Position numbers and translations under genes: made by a program. This document shows, in pieces, positions 45,778 through 53,620 of a DNA stretch of 64,000 bases. Within the stretch, counting starts at the first letter, position 1. Each line of letters begins with the position of its first letter. The notes beneath the pieces were generated by a model. The model saw only the letters and a list, made by a program, of their open reading frames with translations. It made no database searches and had not been told where the DNA came from. Source of the DNA: Alteribacillus bidgolensis (lineage in GTDB: Bacteria > Bacillota > Bacilli > Bacillales > Marinococcaceae); the NCBI RefSeq assembly GCF_002886255.1, contig NZ_KZ614149.1, positions 2,294,001-2,358,000 on the forward strand, in the 5' to 3' direction.

Positions 45778-46821
45778 TCATTCTCCAGCTTCTACAATTC
45801 TTTCATATAGATCAAGCTGTTCTTCTGATAAGTTTTCCTCAATTGCAGGTCTCATAGCTTCTGCAAATGCTTCTTGATCAACTTCATCATTAAATGTCAT
45901 GCCTTCATCTTTCAACAATTGCGTATATTCCTCAGTGTCTTCTTCATAAAGCTCTTGTGCGTAGCTTTGTACTTCTTCTGCTGCTTCCATTACCGCATCC
46001 TGCATATCTTCATCTAAAGCATTGAATTGCTCATTACCGACAACAACATATACCCAGCCATAAACGTGTTCGGTTTCATTCACATATTCTTGTACCTCAT
46101 AAAATCCAGCACTATGAATAAGGTCGACAGGGTTTTCCTGGCCGTCAATTACTCCTTGCTGCAGCCCTGTAAATACCTCACTGAATGCCATAGTTTGCGG
46201 GCTTGCACCAGCTTCTGACCATGCATCCATAAAGATTGGAACGTTTGGTACTCGCATTTTGAACCCATTCAAATCTTCCGGAGAGTTAATTGGTTCATTA
46301 GAAGTTAAGTTCCGTGGTGCTCTGACATGATAATACAAAGGAGTAAGTCCTACATCATTTTTTACAATGCCCTCAATTTCTTCACCAATTTCTCCTTCAA
46401 CTACTGTTTGTAGATGGTCTTCACTTGTAATACCATAAGGAATACCCATCATAGCGGTTTCAGGAGCCCAGTTTGCCATGGACTCACCTGTCATCGTCAT
46501 ATCTGCAGTACCTGCTTGAATACTGTCGATAACATCTGTTTCACTACCGAGCTGCTCATTAGGATAGATTTCAATTTGCAACTGACCGTCTGTTTTTTCA
46601 TCTACTAATTCGGCAAATTTCACCGCCGTTTGATGCCAAGAATGTTCCTCATTTGATAAGTGACCTAGTTTCCAAGTTATTTGCTCACCTGAATCACTTT
46701 CTGCATCCTCATTTGATCCTTCAGCTGATTGATCTGTTTCTTCCTCTGAAGTATCTTCTCCACATGCACTCATAACCATTAAAAACATAGCTAACAATGC
46801 AAACCAAAGAATCTTTTTCAT
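45778..46821 (-). CDS. dctP: TRAP transporter substrate-binding protein, DctP type, lipoprotein
   Basis: 347 residues. Lipoprotein signal peptide with lipobox MSAC (Cys about 20), an acidic linker rich in Glu/Ser/Asp (EDTSEEETDQSAEGSNEDAE), typical of salt-tolerant Bacillaceae surface proteins, then the DctP fold (WKLGHLSNEEHSWHQTAVKFAE) with the conserved Arg in LNGFKMRVPN near residue 190, which binds the substrate carboxylate. First of dctPQM, likely for uronates. Confidence 0.92.
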   Translation of the reverse strand: MKKILWFALLAMFLMVMSACGEDTSEEETDQSAEGSNEDAESDSGEQITWKLGHLSNEEHSWHQTAVKFAELVDEKTDGQLQIEIYPNEQLGSETDVIDSIQAGTADMTMTGESMANWAPETAMMGIPYGITSEDHLQTVVEGEIGEEIEGIVKNDVGLTPLYYHVRAPRNLTSNEPINSPEDLNGFKMRVPNVPIFMDAWSEAGASPQTMAFSEVFTGLQQGVIDGQENPVDLIHSAGFYEVQEYVNETEHVYGWVYVVVGNEQFNALDEDMQDAVMEAAEEVQSYAQELYEEDTEEYTQLLKDEGMTFNDEVDQEAFAEAMRPAIEENLSEEQLDLYERIVEAGE

Positions 46822-46915
46822 TGGTCAACATCCCCCTTTTTATTATTTATTGTATTAACGACCAGTCTTAAAGCCGTTACTACCGATGTTGTGTCATAAA
46901 TAAGTGGTTTATATT

Positions 46916-47929
46916 TTATTGATTTAAAAAATTAAAAATACTTTGTTCAACGGGTATTCCATTTTTCAAGTATTCTTCTTCTTTTAATTGTTCAGGCTCT
47001 CCTGGAACAAGAACCTTATTAAAATTCTTAGCTGGTTCTAACTCGTGCAGCTCATCTATCATGCTATCTATGCCGGTTAAAAACTCGTCTGTATTAATAA
47101 ACAAACCTGGATCAATAGTGATGATCATATGCCCGAGCTTGCGGTATTTATTGTAATCTCCATACATTGTAGTAATAGATGGCCCAAAAGCTGACCCCGT
47201 CAGGACACCTGATAACACATCAACCATAAGAGCGAGACCATATCCTTTTGGTCCTCCAACAGGCAAAAGACTTTTTACTTGCGAAGGGTCTGTAACAGGA
47301 ACTCCTTCTTGGTCTACTCCCCAATTTTCTGGTATGGATTGGCCTTTCTCCCTGGCATGAAGAACTTTACCAAGGGCTACATTACTTGTAGCCATGTCCA
47401 ATATAATGGGGCGATGTTTCTTTGCAGGAAATCCATAAGCCAATGGATTAGTACCAAAATAAGATTCAGCGCCGCCGAATGGAACAACTGCTCGATCTGT
47501 TTGGGTAACAATCATACTCACCGTATTTTGATTTGCTGCATGTTCTGCAAAATACGAAAGGGCTCCGCAATGGCTGCTGTTAATGATACCCACCATTCCA
47601 ATTCCATTTTCCTTAGAAAGAGAAATTGCATGGTCCATCGCTTCTTTTGTAATAACATGTCCCATACCATGATCACCGTCAAACAGCGCCCCGGCTCTAC
47701 CCTTTGATTCAACCTTAAAAGAATTATTAGGCTTTATCCCCCCTTCACTTAATCGTTTAATGTAATGCTCTGTTCTTAAAACTCCATGAGAATGAACACC
47801 ACGCAAATCTGCATGAACTAAAACATCAGCCACCACTTTTGCGTGGTCTTCTTGAAGGTTTGCAGCGGTTAGTTTATGAATTACGAGTTCTTTCAACTCT
47901 TCTGCTTGTACAACCACTTGCGCCATCAA
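46916..47929 (-). CDS. Ldh-family NAD(P) oxidoreductase (YjmC-like)
   Basis: 337 residues of the malate/L-lactate/ureidoglycolate dehydrogenase family, which lacks a Rossmann fold. Seen: HSHGVLRTEHYIKRL near residue 56, SSHCGALSYFAEHAANQ near 116 and GGPKGYGLALMVDVLSGVL near 228. ATG at 47926 after AAAGGGG is the likely start (the TTG one codon earlier is an alternative). Homologous position and length to YjmC of the B. subtilis uronate operon. First gene of the transporter-uxu unit, with a cre-like box upstream. Confidence 0.87.
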   Translation of the reverse strand: MMAQVVVQAEELKELVIHKLTAANLQEDHAKVVADVLVHADLRGVHSHGVLRTEHYIKRLSEGGIKPNNSFKVESKGRAGALFDGDHGMGHVITKEAMDHAISLSKENGIGMVGIINSSHCGALSYFAEHAANQNTVSMIVTQTDRAVVPFGGAESYFGTNPLAYGFPAKKHRPIILDMATSNVALGKVLHAREKGQSIPENWGVDQEGVPVTDPSQVKSLLPVGGPKGYGLALMVDVLSGVLTGSAFGPSITTMYGDYNKYRKLGHMIITIDPGLFINTDEFLTGIDSMIDELHELEPAKNFNKVLVPGEPEQLKEEEYLKNGIPVEQSIFNFLNQ

Positions 47930-47975
47930 ATACCCCTTTCCAGAAGTTTAAGCTACTTCAGTAGTAACCGATTAC

Positions 47976-47989
47976 AAAAAGCGTTTACA
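47976..47989 (-). promoter_or_regulatory. cre-like box upstream of the uronate operon
   Basis: Minus strand TGTAAACGCTTTTT matches the cre consensus except in its last two bases. It lies about 50 bp upstream of the YjmC-like gene. Confidence 0.45.
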
Positions 47990-48053
47990 TTTTAAGTCGA
48001 ATGACATTCATTTATTGGTTATTTAAGCGGCCAACTCTAAACCGCTTACAAAT

Positions 48054-48740
48054 TTATTTAAAGTAACTGGGAAACTTTTTTATGAGTTCTTTGTAATCTA
48101 TCGTTACTAAGCTCAAATGCTTTCTAACTACTTTTTCTGCTTGTACCACGTCACGTTCTTTTATAGCTTGTACGATTTCTTCGTGTTGAGAAATAATTGT
48201 ATCTGTGTTTAGTTTTTCAGATAAACTAAGCAAGCGGACTCTGCTGAAATTGATACTCATCATATTTTGAACAATATTCCAGGTTCTTGACTTATTACAT
48301 TCTTTAAAAATAATAGAATGAAATTGATCATCTAATCCGTAAAAGTCTTTCATTCTGTTTTCTTCAATACATTCCTTTTGAAGTTTTATCGTGTTATTCA
48401 GTTTTTCAATTTCTGCATCAGAAAACAATTCACAGGCTAATTTTGTTACCGCAACCTCTAAGTGTTCCCGCATAAACCTGGTTTCTTCTAAATGATCGAG
48501 GTCGATTAATGAAACGGTTGATGTTTTTTGAGGATAAACAGTAATTAAATCTTCTTGGGAAAGCCTCAAAAAAGCTTCTCTAACAGGTGTTCGACTGACT
48601 TGTAACAGTTTTGATATTTCATTTTCACTAATAGCCCTGCCAGGTTCAAATTTCAACCCCGTAATTTCTTGTCTGAGTTTTGCGTACACTTCTGTTCGAA
48701 TAGATTTATTATTTTTATTTGTTAATGTACTAATATTCAT
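48054..48740 (-). CDS. GntR-family regulator, FadR subfamily
   Basis: 228 residues: N-terminal winged helix (ISENEISKLLQVSRTPVREA, about 38-58) and a C-terminal FCD metal/ligand domain (ETRFMREHLEVAVTKLACEL, about 88-110). Adjacent to and on the same strand as the uronate operon, so it is a good candidate repressor acting like UxuR/ExuR (inference). Its own promoter overlaps an inverted repeat, suggesting autoregulation. Confidence 0.88.
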   Translation of the reverse strand: MNISTLTNKNNKSIRTEVYAKLRQEITGLKFEPGRAISENEISKLLQVSRTPVREAFLRLSQEDLITVYPQKTSTVSLIDLDHLEETRFMREHLEVAVTKLACELFSDAEIEKLNNTIKLQKECIEENRMKDFYGLDDQFHSIIFKECNKSRTWNIVQNMMSINFSRVRLLSLSEKLNTDTIISQHEEIVQAIKERDVVQAEKVVRKHLSLVTIDYKELIKKFPSYFK

Positions 48741-48768
48741 GTATGCGCCTCCAAAACTTCTCGCTTTA

Positions 48769-48807
48769 CTTGTATACTAGTATAAAAGAATACAAGTATG
48801 TTGACAA
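48769..48807 (-). promoter_or_regulatory. Promoter and probable operator of the GntR gene
   Basis: Minus strand: TTGTCA (48802-48807), 17-bp spacer, TATACT (48779-48784). An inverted repeat CTTGTAT/ATACAAG (48769-48775, 48790-48796) overlaps the -10 box. Confidence 0.65.
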
Positions 48808-48888
48808 GTATTTTTCAAAATTAAATAAAAAAATACTTAAAACCTTTATATAACAGGGGTTCTTTTAGCTTATTGCTTATTAAAGTTA

Positions 48889-48925
48889 GAAAAACTTGGC
48901 TTACCGCTTAGTCCTTATGGTGGAA
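48889..48925 (+). repeat. Dispersed element, copy 2
   Basis: AGAAAAACTTGGCTTACCGC then TTAGTCC, matching 3960-3985 with two changes. Confidence 0.45.
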
Positions 48926-48984
48926 GTCTTAGCTTTTTCTTATAAGGTCAACCGTCAAAAATTCTATACTTCCTGACGTCACAG

Positions 48985-49025
48985 AAAAACACAGTACTCC
49001 TTTTAAGAATACTGTGCTTTTTTTC
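48985..49025 (-). terminator. Terminator of kdgR-kdgK-eda
   Basis: CACAGTA...TACTGTG hairpin with A run on one side and T run on the other, 25 bp past the eda stop; works in either direction. Confidence 0.8.
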
Positions 49026-49046
49026 ATATCATAACCGTTACTTTTC

Positions 49047-49673
49047 TTATCTCAATCCAGAGAAAAGGGTCTTTGCATTTTGGGTCAGCTTCTCCAAATT
49101 TCCTTCTTCTATTGCTTGCTTGTCCATTAAAGAGCCGCCCACGCCAACAGCTACTGCACCGTTATCAATAAATTCCTGGATGTTGCTCGCATTTACTCCG
49201 CCGGTCGGGATCATTGGTATGTGCGGGAGCGGTCCTTTTAATTCTTTTAAATAACCAGGTCCGAGCGTGGCAGCAGGAAAGATTTTCACAACATCGGCGC
49301 CGGCTTCATACGCAGAAACTACTTCTGTCGGCGTCATGACTCCGGGTATCGAAGTCACACCATAACGTTTGGCTGCTCTTACTACATCACAATTCAAATT
49401 CGGAGAAAATATAAAGTCTGCTCCTGTATGAATCGCACGAACAGCAGATGGTTCATCCAGCACGGTTCCGGCCCCTACTAAAGCTCGATCACCGAATTCC
49501 TCTTTGACTTGCTGAATTAAATCAGCAGATTCTGGCTTTTCCATCGTAATTTCCATATGTTTGACGCCACCTGCCAGCAAGGCTTCAGCGATATCAAGCA
49601 TTTTATCCTGTGGCGGACGGCGGATCACAGCGATCACCGGAGAGTTTTGCAAAGATTCTATCGTGTTTCTCAT
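49047..49673 (-). CDS. eda: KDPG/KHG aldolase
   Basis: 208-residue class I aldolase cleaving 2-keto-3-deoxy-6-phosphogluconate to pyruvate and glyceraldehyde-3-phosphate. Seen: VIAVIRRPP near residue 14, catalytic Glu in MEITMEKPE near 42, and Schiff-base Lys in ADVVKIFPAATLGPGYLKEL near 127, then IPTGGVNASNI near 155. The ATG shares one base with the kdgK stop. Its products enter the glycolytic operon encoded next door. Confidence 0.94.
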   Translation of the reverse strand: MRNTIESLQNSPVIAVIRRPPQDKMLDIAEALLAGGVKHMEITMEKPESADLIQQVKEEFGDRALVGAGTVLDEPSAVRAIHTGADFIFSPNLNCDVVRAAKRYGVTSIPGVMTPTEVVSAYEAGADVVKIFPAATLGPGYLKELKGPLPHIPMIPTGGVNASNIQEFIDNGAVAVGVGGSLMDKQAIEEGNLEKLTQNAKTLFSGLR

Positions 49674-50656
49674 TATCGGTTAACCTCCTCTTGATTAGGG
49701 TTTTCAAATGCTTGAAGCATACCTTGTAATTCTTTTTCGCGTGGATACCCTTCTACATCCCCGCCAGCTTGAACAGTAATGGCCCCGACAAGATTGGCGA
49801 TTTTTAGAGATTCCAGTAGGGAGATCCCTTTGACGAGTCCGCTTACAAAACCTGCAGCAAAGCCATCACCTGCTCCAACAGGATCGACTACCTTTTCTGC
49901 TTTGTACCCTTTCACGAACCCGTTTTCTTCTTTTGCTGCATAATAACAGCCCTTTTCGCCAAGCTTTACAATCACAACAGCATTAGGATTTTGCTCCAAA
50001 TAAAATGCGGCTATTTTTTCTGGATCATCGGTTCCGATTAAAGCTTTACCTTCTTCTTGACCTGGAAGAATATAATCGGCATCTGCTGCGAGTTTATTTA
50101 GCACATCGCGCATCTCTTCTTCACTATTCCAGAGCTTTTTACGAATATTCGTATCAAAAATAATAGGCATTTGATTTTTTTTAGCGATTCTGACCGCTTC
50201 AAAAGTTAACTCCTTGCATGATTTACTTATTGCTGGTGTGATTCCTGAGAAAAATAAGTATCTGGCAGATGTTAGGTAGTCTTCATCCAAATTGTCTTTT
50301 GACATATAGCTTGCTGCAGAATGATGGCGATAATAATACACATTCATTTTATCACCATAGCGTCTTTCTTTGAAAAATAGTCCCGTAGGAGCTGCATCTG
50401 TGAAAGAAACGCCGGTAGTATCAACGCCTTCTCCTCTAACGGTACGCTGTATATAATAACCAAATGGGTCATCGCCCAGTTGACTAATCCATCCGCATCG
50501 ATGACCGAGACGGCTTAACGCAACAGAAAAATTTGATTCCGCTCCACCAATCTGTTTTTGAAACGATGTCGCATAATCAAGGGGCAGAGCTTGATCAGGG
50601 TTCATCAAAACCATCGTTTCACCAAATGTGACGACATCTAAACGTTTGGTACTCAC
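49673..50656 (-). CDS. kdgK: 2-keto-3-deoxygluconate kinase
   Basis: 327-residue PfkB-family kinase that phosphorylates KDG to KDPG. Start set at GTG 50656 (VSTKRLDVVTFGETM), preceded by GGAGGG; the longer frame to 50725 would overlap kdgR. Seen: QIGGAESNFSVALSRLG near residue 33 and the anion-hole/catalytic motif DPVGAGDGFAAGFVSGL near 260. Sits between kdgR and eda. Confidence 0.92.
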   Translation of the reverse strand: MSTKRLDVVTFGETMVLMNPDQALPLDYATSFQKQIGGAESNFSVALSRLGHRCGWISQLGDDPFGYYIQRTVRGEGVDTTGVSFTDAAPTGLFFKERRYGDKMNVYYYRHHSAASYMSKDNLDEDYLTSARYLFFSGITPAISKSCKELTFEAVRIAKKNQMPIIFDTNIRKKLWNSEEEMRDVLNKLAADADYILPGQEEGKALIGTDDPEKIAAFYLEQNPNAVVIVKLGEKGCYYAAKEENGFVKGYKAEKVVDPVGAGDGFAAGFVSGLVKGISLLESLKIANLVGAITVQAGGDVEGYPREKELQGMLQAFENPNQEEVNR

Positions 50657-50672
50657 ACGCCTTCCCTCCATT

Positions 50673-51443
50673 TTAATTATGATGATATCCAAGGAAACTC
50701 GAAATGTCTTTTCCAGCTTTGACAACCAATTCAGCGTAATCTTTCAATTTTTCATCTGAAAGTCTCATTTCTGGCCCGGACATACTGATGCCTGCTACCG
50801 GTCTGCCGTTATGATCAAAAATAGGTGCCGCTGCACAGCGAATTCCCTTTTCATGTTCTTCATCGTCGATAGAGTAGCCTTGCTGCTTGATTGTCTTTAA
50901 TTGCTCTTTCAACTTACCGACCGAATTAACAGTGTGTTCGGTATATGTAGTTAAGTTCATGCTAGCTAATAATGTTTCTGTTTCTTCCTCGGGTAAAAAT
51001 GCTAGGATTGCTTTTCCAACCCCGGTGCAATGAAGAGGAGCAACTTTTCCGATACTAGAATACATCCGTATCGTTTTCGGGCTTTCCACTTTGTCAATAT
51101 AAGCAACGTGATCTTGTTCAAATAGAACAAGATGAGCTGTTTCACCTGTACTATCGACAAGTTCTTGTAAAAAAGGGGAGGCCACCTGGCGAATGTCAAG
51201 TGAATCTAACACATGCTGTCCTACGTCTATAAATTTAAGGCCTAATGTATACACCCCCGTTATTGGATCCTGCTTCACATATCCTTCTTGCATAAGTGTC
51301 GATAGTATGCGGTGAACGGTGCTTTTGGCCACTTCGAGCTGTCTGGAAAGTTCTGAAACACCAAGACCTTGCTTTCTGTTTTTTAAAAGTTCAATACACT
51401 GTAACGTCCGCTCTACCGATTGAATGGTTTTATAATTAGAAAT
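50673..51443 (-). CDS. kdgR: IclR-family regulator, KdgR type, unusual start
   Basis: About 256 residues: N-terminal winged helix (QSVERTLQCIELLKNRK ... VSELSRQLEVAKSTVHRI) and C-terminal IclR effector domain (LVLFEQDHVAYIDKVESPKT, GVGKAILAFLPEEE, SIDDEEHEKGIRCAAAPIFD). The helix-turn-helix is complete only if translation starts near 51443, where the sequence after GGGGGGAGG reads ACG ATT; no ATG, GTG or TTG lies in frame until GTG 51332, which would cut off half the DNA-binding domain. ATT is proposed. Divides the eda-kdgK unit from the secG side; likely represses kdgR-kdgK-eda. Confidence 0.85.
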   Translation of the reverse strand: MSNYKTIQSVERTLQCIELLKNRKQGLGVSELSRQLEVAKSTVHRILSTLMQEGYVKQDPITGVYTLGLKFIDVGQHVLDSLDIRQVASPFLQELVDSTGETAHLVLFEQDHVAYIDKVESPKTIRMYSSIGKVAPLHCTGVGKAILAFLPEEETETLLASMNLTTYTEHTVNSVGKLKEQLKTIKQQGYSIDDEEHEKGIRCAAAPIFDHNGRPVAGISMSGPEMRLSDEKLKDYAELVVKAGKDISSFLGYHHN

Positions 51444-51465
51444 CGTCCTCCCCCCTTTTTCTCAT

Positions 51466-51536
51466 GTTCCTAATTAAGGAACATCGTTCCTCATATTGTT
51501 ATACCTACTATACCTTTTTCACAAAGACAATGTCAA
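51466..51536 (-). promoter_or_regulatory. kdgR promoter with likely KdgR operator
   Basis: Minus strand: TTGACA (51531-51536), 18-bp spacer, TATAGT (51507-51512). Downstream, three half-sites GTTCC (51466-51470), GGAAC (51478-51482), GTTCC (51486-51490) form two overlapping palindromes, a usual IclR arrangement. Confidence 0.65.
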
Positions 51537-51838
51537 TTTTCTTTTAGCAAAATTAGACTCCATTAGTTGGAACTAATACCTTACCATCAACTCATTTGAC
51601 TGGGCAACATCTTCCCTTGGATACTGATGACTCGGGGTTTCTCGCTTCGCAGGCTCCACAACACTCTCCATTGGTTCCCACAACTCGAGGTTTCCTCCTC
51701 CGTGGGTTTTAACAAAAGATCCTCTTTATCGTGTCGCCCGAGCGGCTCGGAGCTGAAGCTAGACACGGGCCAAATAATATGGCAATAGTTTTCACCTCTG
51801 AAAAATAAAAAACACAGCAGGAATCTCTCCCGCTGCAT
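51537..51838. other. GC-rich intergenic element
   Basis: About 300 bp with no convincing gene, though an open frame exists. It contains GCCCGAGCGGCTCGGAGC near 51737-51754, with the palindrome CCGAG-CGG-CTCGG, and is richer in G+C than its surroundings. Nature unknown. Confidence 0.4.
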
Positions 51839-52069
51839 TTATAAAAAGTAAGCAAGTAATAACGTAAGAACAAAAAAGATGACAGCAAGTACGACGGTTG
51901 CTCGGCTAAGAAAGGCCTCGACACCGCGTGCTTTTTGTTTCCCCATTAATTGCTCGGCTCCGCCGGAAATAGCACCAGACAATCCAGCACTGCGCCCGGA
52001 TTGTAATAACACGACAGTAATTAAAGCTACCGAGACAATAATTAACAAGACATACAGCAAGGTTTCCAA
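51839..52069 (-). CDS. secG: Protein translocase subunit SecG
   Basis: 76-residue, two-helix membrane subunit of the SecYEG channel. Seen: first helix YVLLIIVSVALITVVLLQ, the conserved GRSAGLSGAISGGAEQLMGK loop near residues 26-45, and a second helix to the C-terminus. Downstream of eno by 250 bp on the same strand. Confidence 0.95.
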   Translation of the reverse strand: METLLYVLLIIVSVALITVVLLQSGRSAGLSGAISGGAEQLMGKQKARGVEAFLSRATVVLAVIFFVLTLLLAYFL

Positions 52070-52318
52070 ACATTACACCTCCACGACCGTTTCACATATT
52101 GTAAATCTAACACACCCCATACAAATTGGCAATATGAAAAGAAAGGCACTTTAGTAATGGAATAGAAAAAGATATGCATATCCAATTCCAGCTTTTTTAA
52201 AGGGCTGTAGCATTCACAGCCTCCATCGTAAAAATCCGCAGCGTACTCTTCTTATAGAGAACGCTGCGGGCTTTTTTTGTTGTGTTGACTCATTCGGCAA
52301 TAAGCCGAAGTTTTGTTG
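52070..52318 (-). terminator. eno terminator region
   Basis: Stem CCGCAGCG/CGCTGCGG (52236-52243, 52262-52269) with A/T runs on both sides, so it ends eno and could act in both directions. A smaller hairpin TTCGGCTTATTGCCGAA lies just after the eno stop. Confidence 0.8.
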
Positions 52319-53602
52319 TTATTTGTTCACATTGTAAAAAGCTTGTTTACCTGGATATACAGAAGTACTGCCAAGTTCATCAGCTATACGGATAAGCTGA
52401 TTATACTTTGCTACGCGGTCTGTACGCGATGGTGCACCTGTTTTAATCTGCCCGGCGTTAACTGCTACAGCAATGTCTGCAATGGTTGCATCTTCCGTCT
52501 CGCCAGAGCGGTGAGAAATAACTGCTGTGTAGCCAGCTCGTTTTGCCATTTCAATCGCATCAAAAGTTTCTGTCAACGTACCGATCTGGTTTACTTTGAC
52601 GAGAATGGAATTTCCAACGCCTTGTTCAATCCCTTGAGAAAGTTTGTTGGTGTTTGTAACAAAAAGGTCATCCCCTACGAGCTGAACTTTATCACCAATT
52701 GTTTCGGTCAGCTTCTTCCAGCCGTCCCAATCGTTTTCATCTAAACCGTCTTCAATAGAAATAATTGGGTATTTTTCACAAAGGTCTTTATAGAAATCAA
52801 TCATTTCGTCAGCTGTTTTTACAACCCCTTCGCCTTTAAGGTTGTATTTACCGTCTTCATATACTTCAGAAGAAGCGGCGTCCATAGCGAGCTGTACTTC
52901 TTCTCCAGGCTTGTATCCTGCTTTTTCAATAGCTTCCACGATGGTTTGGAGTGCTTCTTCATTGGAGCCAAGGTTTGGAGCAAAACCGCCTTCATCGCCT
53001 ACTGCAGTGTTGTAACCTTTGTCTTTCAATACCTTTTTAAGGTTATGGAATATTTCTGCACCAATGCGGATAGCTTGCGGGAAGTCTTCTGCTCCTACCG
53101 GCATAATCATAAATTCTTGAATGTCTACATTGTTATCTGCATGCTCTCCACCGTTTAAAATGTTCATCATTGGAACAGGAAGCGTTTTTGCATTGAAACC
53201 GCCTAAGTATTCATAAAGCGGTACACCAAGATCATTTGCTGCTGCGTGGGCTGCTGCCATGGAAACACCTAAAATTGCATTAGCGCCTAGCTTTTCTTTA
53301 TTATCTGTGCCATCAAGGTCAAGAAGCAGCTCATCAATTCCTGTTTGATCTGTTACATCCATTCCAACTACTTCTGGAGCAATATCTTCATTAATGTGAT
53401 CAACAGCCTTCAAAACACCTTTCCCCATAAAACGATCGCCGCCATCACGAAGTTCAACTGCTTCGTATTCACCAGTGGAAGCACCACTTGGAACGAGAGC
53501 GCGTCCGAAAGCTCCTGTTTCTGTAAATACTTCTACTTCTACTGTTGGATTACCGCGAGAATCCAGGACTTCACGTGCATAAATATCTGTAATCATACTC
53601 AT
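52319..53602 (-). CDS. eno: Enolase
   Basis: 427 residues; converts 2-phosphoglycerate to phosphoenolpyruvate. Seen: AREVLDSRGNPTVEVEV near residue 9, PMMNILNGGEHADN near 140, GDEGGFAPN near 206, VNQIGTLTE near 340 and SHRSGETED near 370. First ATG at 53602 has GGAG at a spacing of ten. Last gene of the glycolytic operon. Confidence 0.98.
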   Translation of the reverse strand: MSMITDIYAREVLDSRGNPTVEVEVFTETGAFGRALVPSGASTGEYEAVELRDGGDRFMGKGVLKAVDHINEDIAPEVVGMDVTDQTGIDELLLDLDGTDNKEKLGANAILGVSMAAAHAAANDLGVPLYEYLGGFNAKTLPVPMMNILNGGEHADNNVDIQEFMIMPVGAEDFPQAIRIGAEIFHNLKKVLKDKGYNTAVGDEGGFAPNLGSNEEALQTIVEAIEKAGYKPGEEVQLAMDAASSEVYEDGKYNLKGEGVVKTADEMIDFYKDLCEKYPIISIEDGLDENDWDGWKKLTETIGDKVQLVGDDLFVTNTNKLSQGIEQGVGNSILVKVNQIGTLTETFDAIEMAKRAGYTAVISHRSGETEDATIADIAVAVNAGQIKTGAPSRTDRVAKYNQLIRIADELGSTSVYPGKQAFYNVNK

Positions 53603-53620
53603 AGGTAATAAGCTCCTTTT

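Noticed and set aside
51587..51838. 83-codon minus-strand frame
   Set aside because: No clear ribosome-binding site or family; lies over a GC-rich repeat-like element.
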